From Gemmatimonadota bacterium (GTDB taxonomy: Bacteria > Gemmatimonadota > Gemmatimonadetes > Gemmatimonadales > GWC2-71-9), in the NCBI GenBank assembly GCA_003221825.1, contig QHUE01000092.1, positions 1 through 31,548 on the forward strand: a stretch of DNA of 31,548 bases, read 5' to 3'. Within the stretch, counting starts at the first letter, position 1. Each line of letters begins with the position of its first letter. This document shows, piece by piece, positions 22,635 through 30,529 of the stretch. A model generated the notes under the pieces. That model had not been told where the DNA came from and ran no database searches. It saw nothing but the letters and a program-made list of their open reading frames with translations. The translations under genes were made by a program, and so were the position numbers.

Positions 22635-23980
22635 CAGGCCTGCACTTGCTGGCTCCGGGCGTGGTCAGCGCGCGCGACCTTCTGCAGCCCGACGACAAAC
22701 GCCGCGAGCGTATACACGATGTCCGTATAGGCCAGCGACAGGAAGAAGGCCCCGACGGCGAAGCCGAGCAGCGCCGCCATGAGGGTCTGGGCAAGCCGCG
22801 ACACGTCACCAGCTGGAGGACTCATGCTGCGAGTGTGTCGCGCGACGCGCCGCAGGGACACGAACGCCGTCGCGAACAGCCCGATGAACAACAGCAGGCC
22901 CGGCACGCCGAGTTCGGCGCCCGTTTGAATGAACGTGTTATGAGGTGCGGTCCAGTAGACCGCGAGCCCGCGCTCGCCACGCCTGGCCAAGGGCGAGAGT
23001 GTGCCCTCGGCCGTCTGGAAGTTGCTGATGCCGACGCCGAGCACGGGGCGATCCGCCAGGTAGCCGAGGCCACGCTCCCAGACCTTCAGGCGTCCCTGGT
23101 CGGACGTCACGTTGTAGTCTTGATGGGCGTTGAAGATGGTTTGCATTTGAGCCCAATACCGGTCACTCGCGGTTGCCAGGACGACTGTGAGGACCACGAC
23201 GAGGCCCACCACCCTCGAACGCGCCCGCAGCGTGGTGAACCCCAGCAGGATGAACCCCACGACCGCGAGAAAAGCGAGGAACCCTCCCCGCGAGCCTGAG
23301 CGCGTCAGTCCCACCGCCAAGACGACGAGCCCGAGCGCAGCGCATAGCCGCACGAGGGGGCGTCGCTGCCCCAGCACGAAGTACAGCCCACAGGGCATGG
23401 CGCTGACGATCAAGGTCGCCAGATCGTTCGCGTCGTAGTAGTAGAGATCGCCGAGGCGCCAATTGTCGGGGCTGAGTTGAAACCGTGAGAGCACTACCGC
23501 CACGTACAGGACGGTCACACCGAAGTAGACGAGGACCAGCCGCTCGACATCGCGCACAGAGCGGACACAGCCGGCGATCACGAGAAACATCGCGATGGTC
23601 CACGCGAAATCAATCCAGGCGCGAAAGGCGAGCCCCGGGTACAGCGCCCCGGGGACGGACACGCCGCTCCACAGCAGCAGCCCGAGCACGCAGGTCGTCG
23701 TCGGCGACCGCAGCAGACCCAGGCGTCGCTGTCCGGACTGGTGGAGCAGGTAGAGCCCAATGGCCACTACCTTCGCCACCGGCGCGGGCTTCAGGAGGTC
23801 CAGCGCGGGGAACAACTGCGGCACACGCCCGATGTAATTGGCGATGTGTATCGACACGCACACGAGCAACAGATCCCATCGGGCGAGCCGCGCAGGTGCG
23901 CCCAGCGCGAACCCCCCGGGCGCCGAGGGCCACGTCGGCCAGGCGTCGACGTGATCGGGGGAGTGCGCGGCCTCAGCCAT
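22634..23980 (-). CDS. O-antigen ligase/polymerase-family membrane protein
   Basis: 448 residues with about ten to twelve hydrophobic segments. The Wzy_C/O-antigen-ligase signature is present: GLTRSGSRGGFLAFLAVV and, after the large periplasmic loop (DQGRLKVWERGLGYLADRPVLGVG), APHNTFIQTGAELGVPGLLLF. The RSGSRG and HN motifs hold the residues implicated in undecaprenyl-glycan transfer in WaaL/Wzy enzymes. The protein either polymerises repeat units or ligates the chain to an acceptor; sequence alone does not separate the two. It overlaps the fusion dehydrogenase gene upstream by 8 bp and the GT4 gene by 1 bp, making one operon. It is the only polymerisation candidate in the window. Confidence 0.9.
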   Translation of the reverse strand: MAEAAHSPDHVDAWPTWPSAPGGFALGAPARLARWDLLLVCVSIHIANYIGRVPQLFPALDLLKPAPVAKVVAIGLYLLHQSGQRRLGLLRSPTTTCVLGLLLWSGVSVPGALYPGLAFRAWIDFAWTIAMFLVIAGCVRSVRDVERLVLVYFGVTVLYVAVVLSRFQLSPDNWRLGDLYYYDANDLATLIVSAMPCGLYFVLGQRRPLVRLCAALGLVVLAVGLTRSGSRGGFLAFLAVVGFILLGFTTLRARSRVVGLVVVLTVVLATASDRYWAQMQTIFNAHQDYNVTSDQGRLKVWERGLGYLADRPVLGVGISNFQTAEGTLSPLARRGERGLAVYWTAPHNTFIQTGAELGVPGLLLFIGLFATAFVSLRRVARHTRSMSPPAGDVSRLAQTLMAALLGFAVGAFFLSLAYTDIVYTLAAFVVGLQKVARADHARSQQVQA

Positions 23981-26039
23981 ACGCCCTGCTCACCCCGGCC
24001 GCCTTCATGGCCCGGAGCGGCGGCTGGACGCGTGCGGTGTCCGCACTCGCTGCGGCGAGGATGCGAGTGGCGACGGCAGGATCATAGCGCCGGGGCCGCA
24101 GGATGGACCATACAGCCAGCGGCCCCGCCGGCTCGCGGCGGATGAGCGCTACCAGGTGGCGCATAAGAATGGCGGCGCCCGCCAGCAGGCTGATCGGCAC
24201 CCACACGACCCGCCCGCGCCAGCCGTGCTCGTGGAACAGGTTGAGGAGCTGTCCACGCGTGCGGATTGCCGGATCGATCAAGTTGACGATTGGAGGGGCC
24301 TCGGCGAACTGGTCCGCACACCACGCGACCGCAGCACCCGCCCGCCCAACATCGCAGACCGCGATCGGCAGGCCGGGGCGGCCGAGGCCCAACTGCCACC
24401 GGCCGAAGAGTCGGCGCCCGAGTAGCCCCGGAAGCTCGAGCTGTTCCCAGTCGATGAGCGCCCCGGGTCGAATGATTCGGGCCTGAATCTCCCCCCGCGC
24501 TTGGGCCGCCGTAACCAGCTCCTCGGCGACGCACTTGCCCCAGGTGTAGGGACCGAGCCGCTCAGGGCGAGCCGCGCGGGGTGTTTGCTCCGTCTGCCGC
24601 TCCCAGAACGCTTGTGGCGGACGCAGCACTGAGATGGTGCTCACGTAGACAAGTCTGCGGACTTCGGCGGCAACCATCGCGCGGAGCAACTGGCGTGTCG
24701 TGCCCACCGTGTTGCGCTCGTGACCTTCGAATCCGCCGGCTGTCTCGGCCGCGGCGTGCACGACGACCGCGGCACCAGCGATGGCGCACGGCGCGATGTC
24801 CTCGGCGAGGTCGGCGCGGACCCACTCGTGCACGTGCGGATCGTCGGGCCGCTCCGACCGGCCGATGCCCCGCACCCGAAAGCCGCGACGCGCAAGCTCG
24901 CGACTGATGGCGCGGCCGAAGAATCCGCCGGCGCCGGTCACCACCGCGAGGGGACCCGAGGATGTCGCTTCGGCCACACGTGCGGGGACGGCTCGAGCCG
25001 GCCTGAACGCGCTCCGAACGTTCGCCGCGAGCTGCTCGTACACGGTCGTGACGCGCCGCAGGTGATCAACGCTGAGCGGCGCGCGGCCACCCGCGGCAGC
25101 GGCGGCGTAGAAATCGCCAAGCAGCTCCACGAGCCCCGGATAATCGGCGCCGCGCAGCAACCGCCTGATGAGGCTTGCCGCGGTCCGCCAGGCGAGCTGT
25201 CGCGCCTCGACGAAGGGATTGATCACCTTCTCGATGGGGGTCGTACCATCGTTCGCCGCCCCGAACACGATCGCGCGGACGAAATCGGCGGTCAGCGACC
25301 CATGCGCCCCCGCAACCGTGAGCGTCGACGCCACCGGACGGGCACGCAGACTGATGCAGAGGCGCCCGGTTACGTCGCCCGCCCGCAGCAGCGCGTGGAG
25401 TACCGTCGGCGTGGCGAACACACTGACGATCTCGAGCACCGCCCCCGAGCCGAAGCTCTCGAGCGCCGCCACGAGCGTGGACAGGGGGTGCGGGAGAACG
25501 TCCAGCAGCTGCTCGGCGAGTGCACGAGCGGTCGACCGATAGGGATCGAGCCGCGGCGGACGAAACGCAAAGTCGCTGTCGACGAGCGTGACCGGTCGCA
25601 GTGCCGCGGCGCGCTGGATCAACCCGCGGAACGCCGGGTCCCGGAGCAGTTGGTGCCCGGCGCAGATGAGCAAGGCCCGCTCCCGGGCGAGCGCGAAGAG
25701 CGTCTCGGCTTCCTGCGCCGTCTCTACGAACGGCTTCTCGACGTACACGTGCGCTCCGGCCACGAGCGCCTCCTGAGCGGGCTCGAAGTGCGTACCCGCG
25801 GGTGTGCAGATGTGCACGAGGTCCGGCCGCGTTTCCTGAAGCAAGGCGGGCACGCTGGCGTACGCCCGAACTCCAGCACGCCTGGCGAAAGCCTGTGCAA
25901 CGACGTCTCTCACGTCATGAACACCGACGACGTGGTGTGCGGTCGTGACCCGTCGGAGCGAGAGGAGATGGTGGCCGGCCATCGTGCCGGCGCCGATGAA
26001 TGCGATTCGCAGCGGTCGAGAGTCGCGCCGGCCGATCAT
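23973..26039 (-). CDS. Gfo/Idh/MocA dehydrogenase fused to NAD-dependent epimerase
   Basis: 688 residues from ATG 26039; upstream in-frame sequence is antisense to the ATP-grasp leader. Domain 1 (about 10-340) is a Gfo/Idh/MocA oxidoreductase: LRIAFIGAGTMAGHHLL (GxGxxA at 16-21), HICTPAGTHFEPA and VYVEKPFVET with the family's catalytic Lys. Domain 2 (about 363-688) is an extended short-chain dehydrogenase/epimerase: VVTGAGGFFGRAI near 367, LVYVSTISVL, then YTWGK giving the YxxxK pair. Both bind NAD(P). Joining a sugar dehydrogenase and an epimerase in one chain suggests two steps on one nucleotide sugar; the substrate is unknown. A YtfB-like tail with a hydrophobic stretch (VVWVPISLLAGAAILMRHLVAL) may attach it to the membrane. 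First gene of the operon with O-antigen ligase and GT4. Confidence 0.87.
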   Translation of the reverse strand: MIGRRDSRPLRIAFIGAGTMAGHHLLSLRRVTTAHHVVGVHDVRDVVAQAFARRAGVRAYASVPALLQETRPDLVHICTPAGTHFEPAQEALVAGAHVYVEKPFVETAQEAETLFALARERALLICAGHQLLRDPAFRGLIQRAAALRPVTLVDSDFAFRPPRLDPYRSTARALAEQLLDVLPHPLSTLVAALESFGSGAVLEIVSVFATPTVLHALLRAGDVTGRLCISLRARPVASTLTVAGAHGSLTADFVRAIVFGAANDGTTPIEKVINPFVEARQLAWRTAASLIRRLLRGADYPGLVELLGDFYAAAAAGGRAPLSVDHLRRVTTVYEQLAANVRSAFRPARAVPARVAEATSSGPLAVVTGAGGFFGRAISRELARRGFRVRGIGRSERPDDPHVHEWVRADLAEDIAPCAIAGAAVVVHAAAETAGGFEGHERNTVGTTRQLLRAMVAAEVRRLVYVSTISVLRPPQAFWERQTEQTPRAARPERLGPYTWGKCVAEELVTAAQARGEIQARIIRPGALIDWEQLELPGLLGRRLFGRWQLGLGRPGLPIAVCDVGRAGAAVAWCADQFAEAPPIVNLIDPAIRTRGQLLNLFHEHGWRGRVVWVPISLLAGAAILMRHLVALIRREPAGPLAVWSILRPRRYDPAVATRILAAASADTARVQPPLRAMKAAGVSRAYG

Positions 26040-26186
26040 GGGCCCACTCGTGTGCAAGACTGGAGCCAAAGGCCGGGGCGGGAGTGTTGCGTCGGCGCCA
26101 CGCTCCAGGCTTGGGCTCGGTCCGGCGGCAGGTGGACAGCCAGCCGGCCGCCCGGCGCGCATGTTGCACCAGCAGGAGGGATCACC

Positions 26187-27413
26187 ATGCGCATCCTGAT
26201 CACCGACGGGAACGAGCGGGCCGCGTTGGCCGCCGCTCGATCCTTGGTACGCGCGGGACACGAAGTATGGGTGGCCGCCGCGACTCGCGTGTCTCTCGCG
26301 GGCGTGTCGCGCGGTGTGCGGGAGCGTCTACTCGCGGCGGATCCCCTCACCGACCCCGAGAGCTACGTAGCGGAGGTGGGCTACATCGCTCGCCAAGAGG
26401 GCTGCGGCGTGCTGTTACCGATAACCGACGCGTCCTTGGAAGCGGTGCTGGAGCGCCGGGTCGCGCTACCCGCGACGCTCGCACTGCCGTTCCCTGACCT
26501 CTCGGTCTACCGGGCCGCCTCGGACAAAGCGCATATCCTTGAACTCGCCGGGGCCTGCGGGTTCGCAGTGCCCGTAACGCGGACCATCGCTACGCCAAAA
26601 GACATAACAGGCGCGATCCCCGACGCCGCGTTCTTTCCGGCGGTCGTCAAGCCGCACCGCTCGGTGGTGACCGTGGGCGGCATACGGCGAAAGCTGGACG
26701 TCATACGCGTCGCGGACTCCGTGGAGTGCCACCGGGCGCTGACCGCGCTTCCCTTGGCAGCGTTCCCCGTTCTCGTTCAGCAGCGCGTCTCGGGTGCGGG
26801 CGAAGGATTCTTCGCGCTGCGCTGGGGCGGACGGACGGTTGCCATGTTCGCCCATCGCCGTCTGCGGGAAAAGCCGCCCGCCGGCGGCGTCAGCGCGTAT
26901 CGTGAAAGCATCCAGCTCGACCCGGCGCTGGTGGGACCCGGACTGCGCCTGCTAGAGGCCCTGGACTGGCAGGGCGTGGCCATGATCGAATGCAAGCGGG
27001 ACCAGGCGACAGGGCGCCAGGTGATCATGGAGGTGAACGGCCGATTCTGGGGGTCGCTGCAGCTGGCGATCGACGCCGGGGTCGACTTCCCCGCGTTGCT
27101 CGTGCGCTGCGCGGCGGGAGAGCCCGTGCCCGAATACCGGGACTACGACGTCGGCGTCCGCAGTCGCTGGTTTTGGGGTGACGTAGACCACCTCTACCTG
27201 CGCTTTCGTGAAGGTTCGGGGCTCCGGGCGCTCGTCGACTTCCTCCGTGTTTCGCCGGGCCGCGACCGCAGCGAGGTCTGGCGCTGGCGCGATCCGGGTC
27301 CGTTCGTTGTGGAGACCCTGCAGTGGCTCGGCGTTATTCCACGTACAGCCGATGCCAGGTCGAGAAGCAGAGTAGTGCCAATAGAATCCGCTCCTGATTC
27401 TGGCGTCCCGTGA
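26187..27413 (+). CDS. ATP-grasp domain protein (carboxylate-amine ligase-like)
   Basis: 408 residues; ATG 26187 has a strong AGGAGGG site seven bases upstream. N-terminal pre-ATP-grasp domain MRILITDGNERAALAAARSL, then the ATP-grasp fold with FPAVVKPHRSVV (ATP-binding Lys), VLVQQRVSGAGEGFFAL, MIECKRDQATG and VIMEVNGRFWGSLQLA (metal-binding Glu and Asn). Layout is that of PylC/CarB-like and polysaccharide-cluster ATP-grasp proteins, which join a carboxylate to an amine or phosphorylate it. With the neighbouring asparagine synthase it could build amide-linked groups on uronic acids; that is inference. The last 80 bp overlap the 3' end of the asparagine synthase gene on the opposite strand. Confidence 0.88.
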   Translation: MRILITDGNERAALAAARSLVRAGHEVWVAAATRVSLAGVSRGVRERLLAADPLTDPESYVAEVGYIARQEGCGVLLPITDASLEAVLERRVALPATLALPFPDLSVYRAASDKAHILELAGACGFAVPVTRTIATPKDITGAIPDAAFFPAVVKPHRSVVTVGGIRRKLDVIRVADSVECHRALTALPLAAFPVLVQQRVSGAGEGFFALRWGGRTVAMFAHRRLREKPPAGGVSAYRESIQLDPALVGPGLRLLEALDWQGVAMIECKRDQATGRQVIMEVNGRFWGSLQLAIDAGVDFPALLVRCAAGEPVPEYRDYDVGVRSRWFWGDVDHLYLRFREGSGLRALVDFLRVSPGRDRSEVWRWRDPGPFVVETLQWLGVIPRTADARSRSRVVPIESAPDSGVP

Positions 27414-29220
27414 GGTGGTCCCGAAGCAAGGTCTCCACCACAGCTGGCTCGAAGTGACCAAGGCGACGCTGGCGCTCCGGCGACAGCTCGTCGGTCAGCA
27501 TGTCACGCAGCTCGTGCCGGAGCCACGCTGCGGTCGGGCCGACGAAGCCGCGCTTGGGCGCCCGGAAGTGGGCAGCCGGCAGGCGGGGGCGCAGCGCGCG
27601 TCGCAGCAGCCGTTTGTTTTGCCACCACGTGCCGATCTTCACGCGTTGCGGCAGCGGGAAGATGGCTTCGACCAGGACATGGTCCACGAAGGGCACGCGC
27701 ACCTCGAGCGAATGCGCCATCGACAGCCGGTCGCCGAGCGCCAGGATGTCGTCGGGGAGAAACGTTGCGTAATCCAGATACAATCCGGCAGCCAACCCCG
27801 TGTACCGGCCCTGAGCGCCGAACAGCTCGCGGAACCGTGTGGTTGCGGCACGGCCGCTGACGCGAGCCCGGAGGCACGGCGCGTACAGCGTCAGGCGCTC
27901 GTCATTGGAGAGCCGGCTCATCATCCCGAGGAATCGATCCGGCACGGCGCCGTTGCCAGTCCGCAGGAAGCGCTTCAACCGGTCGACGCCGAGAGTGCCG
28001 TCGTGGGGCTCCGGGATGAGCCTGCTCACCGCGCCGGCGATGCGCCGCAGGCCCGCCGGCAACTTGGCATAATGCTCGGTGGCGAGTAGACCGATGTGGC
28101 GCCGGTACCCGGCAAACAGCTCGTCACCTCCGATGCCCGTCAACGCCACCTTGTAGCGGCTGGCCACGGCCTGCGAGAGCAGCCATGTGGGGATCGCGGA
28201 ATCATCGGCGTGAGGCTCGTCGAGGGCCCGGACGATCGGCTCGAAGATGTCCCGGATGTTCGGTTGGATGTCAATCAGCGTGAGATCGGCGCGATGCCGG
28301 ACTGCGAGGGCACGCGCGAGGTCAGTCTCGTCGGCCGCGCTTGCCCCGGATCCCGAGTAGCGCGCCGTGAACGCATGTGGCGTGTCGCCCGCCAGCGCCA
28401 TACTCGCCACTACTGCGGAGGAGTCGAGGCCGCCACTCAAAAAGGCGGCCACTGGCACGTCACTCACCAGGTGCGCTGCCACCGACTCGTCGAGCAGCTC
28501 TCGTACGTGGGTTTCGGGGTCAGGTGGCGCGGGGAGTTCGTGCGTCGGTACCCGCCAATACCGGTGCGTCGCAACGCCCGCATCCCGCCGCCACACGAGG
28601 GTGTGGCCAGGCTCCAGCTTGCGCACGTCCACGAACGGGGAGGCGGGCGCGGGGATGTACCCCAGCTGGAAATATGCATCGAGCGCCTCCCAGTCGAGCT
28701 CTCGCGACGTCAAGCCGGCTGCGTGCAGCGCCTTGAGCTCGGAGGCGAACGCGATGCCCCACGGAGCGGTGACGACATAGAGCGGCTTGATCCCGAACCG
28801 GTCGCGGGCCAGACACAGTGTCTCCGTCGCTGCGTCCCAGATGGCGAAGGCGAACATGCCACGGAGGGGGATGACGCAGTCGGCGCCCCGCTCTTCGTAC
28901 AGATGGAGGACCGTCTCGGTGTCGCCGGTCGAGCGGAGGGTATGACCGCGGGCGACGAGGCCGCGCCGCAGGTCCTGGTAGTTGTAGATCTCGCCGTTGA
29001 AGACGATCGCCTTGGACCCGTCTTCGTTGAAGATCGGCTGCCGGCCGCCGCTCAGGTCGATGATGCTGAGGCGCCGCATCCCGAGGCCAACGGCGCCGTG
29101 CACGTATCGTCCCTCGTCATCCGGGCCACGCGGCTTCAGTGCACCGCACATGCGTCGCACCAGAGCCTCCGGCACGGGACGGTCCCGGTCCCGGTTCACG
29201 ATGCCCGCGATGCCGCACAT
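27334..29220 (-). CDS. asnB: Glutamine-hydrolysing asparagine synthase, amidotransferase type
   Basis: 628 residues from ATG 29220, chosen because Cys2 in MCGIAG must become N-terminal for glutaminase activity. The class II glutaminase domain (PRGPDDEG, RRLSIIDLSGGRQPI, FNGEIYNYQDLR, GDTETVLHLYEE) is followed by the synthetase domain with AFLSGGLDSSAVVA (ATP pyrophosphatase loop), GIGGDELFAGYRRH, DRLSMAHSLEVRVPFVDH and PKRGFVGPTAAWL. Members in exosortase-linked polysaccharide loci (TIGR03108 type) probably amidate a sugar carboxylate rather than free aspartate; this one may do the same. It is divergent from the acyltransferase gene and overlaps the ATP-grasp gene by 80 bp. All catalytic motifs are intact. 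Confidence 0.9.
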   Translation of the reverse strand: MCGIAGIVNRDRDRPVPEALVRRMCGALKPRGPDDEGRYVHGAVGLGMRRLSIIDLSGGRQPIFNEDGSKAIVFNGEIYNYQDLRRGLVARGHTLRSTGDTETVLHLYEERGADCVIPLRGMFAFAIWDAATETLCLARDRFGIKPLYVVTAPWGIAFASELKALHAAGLTSRELDWEALDAYFQLGYIPAPASPFVDVRKLEPGHTLVWRRDAGVATHRYWRVPTHELPAPPDPETHVRELLDESVAAHLVSDVPVAAFLSGGLDSSAVVASMALAGDTPHAFTARYSGSGASAADETDLARALAVRHRADLTLIDIQPNIRDIFEPIVRALDEPHADDSAIPTWLLSQAVASRYKVALTGIGGDELFAGYRRHIGLLATEHYAKLPAGLRRIAGAVSRLIPEPHDGTLGVDRLKRFLRTGNGAVPDRFLGMMSRLSNDERLTLYAPCLRARVSGRAATTRFRELFGAQGRYTGLAAGLYLDYATFLPDDILALGDRLSMAHSLEVRVPFVDHVLVEAIFPLPQRVKIGTWWQNKRLLRRALRPRLPAAHFRAPKRGFVGPTAAWLRHELRDMLTDELSPERQRRLGHFEPAVVETLLRDHLTGRQNQERILLALLCFSTWHRLYVE

Positions 29221-29368
29221 GTCGCTTGGCGCTAGAGCAAGAGTGGCGCCATGCGCGCGACGCTCGGTTGTACTGACCCAGCGTCGCGACTGCTGTAGTA
29301 GCAACGCTACAGGTGGTCGCGAGCCCATCCTTGGCGTGAGTTTTGCGCCGTGGCTCAGTCGCGCTCCT

Positions 29369-30291
29369 ATGGCCACGCCGTCGGCCTCCCAGCCCCCTCT
29401 GCTCCGCGCCCTCGGCGGCTCGCGACTCCCCGCGCTCGACGGGCTCCGGGCGGTCGCTGTGGGCGTGGTGATGGTCTACCACTTCGGGATCAACGCGGTT
29501 CCGGGAGACTTGGGCGTCAGCGCGTTTTTCGTCCTCAGCGGCTTCCTGATCACGTGGCTGCTGCTCAAGGAGCACCGTGCAACGGGCGGCATGTCGCTCC
29601 GCCAGTTCTACACACGACGCGTCCTCCGGATATTCCCCGCGTATTACGCGTTCATCGCGCTGACCTATGCCGGCGACCACGTCCGGGGCCAGGCCTGGCC
29701 GCCCGGACTCGCGCCGTCCGCGCTGGTCTATCTGGTGAATTACTTCAATGCCCTGAACGGCCATCCCACGACTTCGATCGCGCACGCATGGTCGCTCGGC
29801 ATCGAGGAGCAGTTTTACTTGCTGTGGCCGCTGCTGCTCCTGGTGCTCTTGCGGGGCGGGGTGGCGCGCGTGGCGCGCGCGCTGGCGGTGATGGTCGTGG
29901 CGGTCGTGGCGTGGCGCTGCGTACTGCTCTTTGGACTCCATGTCGACCGCGCCTACCTCTACAACGCCTTCGACACACGGTTCGATAACCTCGCCGTCGG
30001 CTGCATCCTCGCGACCATCGCCGCCGCGCCGCGCTTCCAGGGCATCGCGGGGCAGCTCGCCATCCGTTGTACCTGTGGCACCAATGGGGATTGAGCGCCG
30101 GACATCACCTTCGCGGGGCGGGCGCGCTCGGAGAGTTTGTCGCGGGGATCGGCGTGAGCATCCTGCTGGCGTCGGGTTCTTACTACGTCATCGAGCGGCC
30201 GTTCCTCGCGCTCAAGAAGCGGTTCGGGGAGCCGACCCTGGCGCCCGCGGCTGCCCGCCGAGCCGGCGGAACGGTCGGGACGCTCGCGTGA
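29369..30291 (+). pseudogene. Acyltransferase-3 (OafA/YrhL type) with internal deletion and frame change
   Basis: From ATG 29369 the protein starts as a normal acyltransferase-3 membrane enzyme: RLPALDGLRAVAVGVVMVYHFG (catalytic His), GVSAFFVLSGFLITWLLL, FYTRRVLRIFPAYY, HAWSLGIEEQFYLLWPLLLL and RFDNLAVGCILA. At about 30062 the frame runs into RCTCGTNGD and stops at 30094. In another frame from about 30060 the family's C-terminal helix appears (PLYLWHQWGLSAGHHL, then SYYVIERPFLALKKRF) and stops at 30291. The several membrane segments that should lie between are absent, so a few hundred bases have been lost at the joint. Such enzymes O-acylate glycans at the membrane; this copy should be inactive unless the joint is an assembly error. 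Confidence 0.82.
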
Positions 30292-30529
30292 CGGCCGTTC
30301 GTACTGCGCCCGCGTCGCGATCCGTACCGATCACTGGGCCGATCCCTGATGTGGTGTCCACGCCACAACTGGGCTGTGCAGGGCCCAATGGCGGCGCGTC
30401 GGGATGCCGAAATGCTTGCGGGCCTTGAGGTTGCATCGGATAGGCGCAAGCGAGCCGGAATTGCGCGCCTCTTGCAGACGAGTGGTTGGTGTCGGCACTG
30501 ACCCCACACGTGTTGGGAGGGACCGAGTT
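30292..30529. other. Gap without a convincing gene
   Basis: A GTG overlapping the acyltransferase stop (GTGA at 30288) opens a 46-codon frame that ends at 30428 and looks like nothing known. Another short frame ends at 30501. The GTGA coupling suggests that a gene once began here and has been lost, but nothing supports a present product. GGGAGG at 30515-30520 is the ribosome-binding site of the next gene. Confidence 0.5.

Noticed and set aside
24720..26186. Long plus-strand open frame upstream of the ATP-grasp start
   Set aside because: It is antisense to the conserved dehydrogenase/epimerase fusion, and the encoded sequence is Arg/Gly/Glu-rich without domain motifs; the strong ribosome-binding site at 26173 marks the real start.
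28096..29235. 379-codon plus-strand frame inside the asparagine synthase gene
   Set aside because: Antisense shadow; the minus strand carries an intact Cys2 glutaminase and synthetase.
30388..30501. Short ORF (about 36 codons) before the last GNAT gene
   Set aside because: No ribosome-binding site, no motif and no domain-like pattern; chance length at this G+C.
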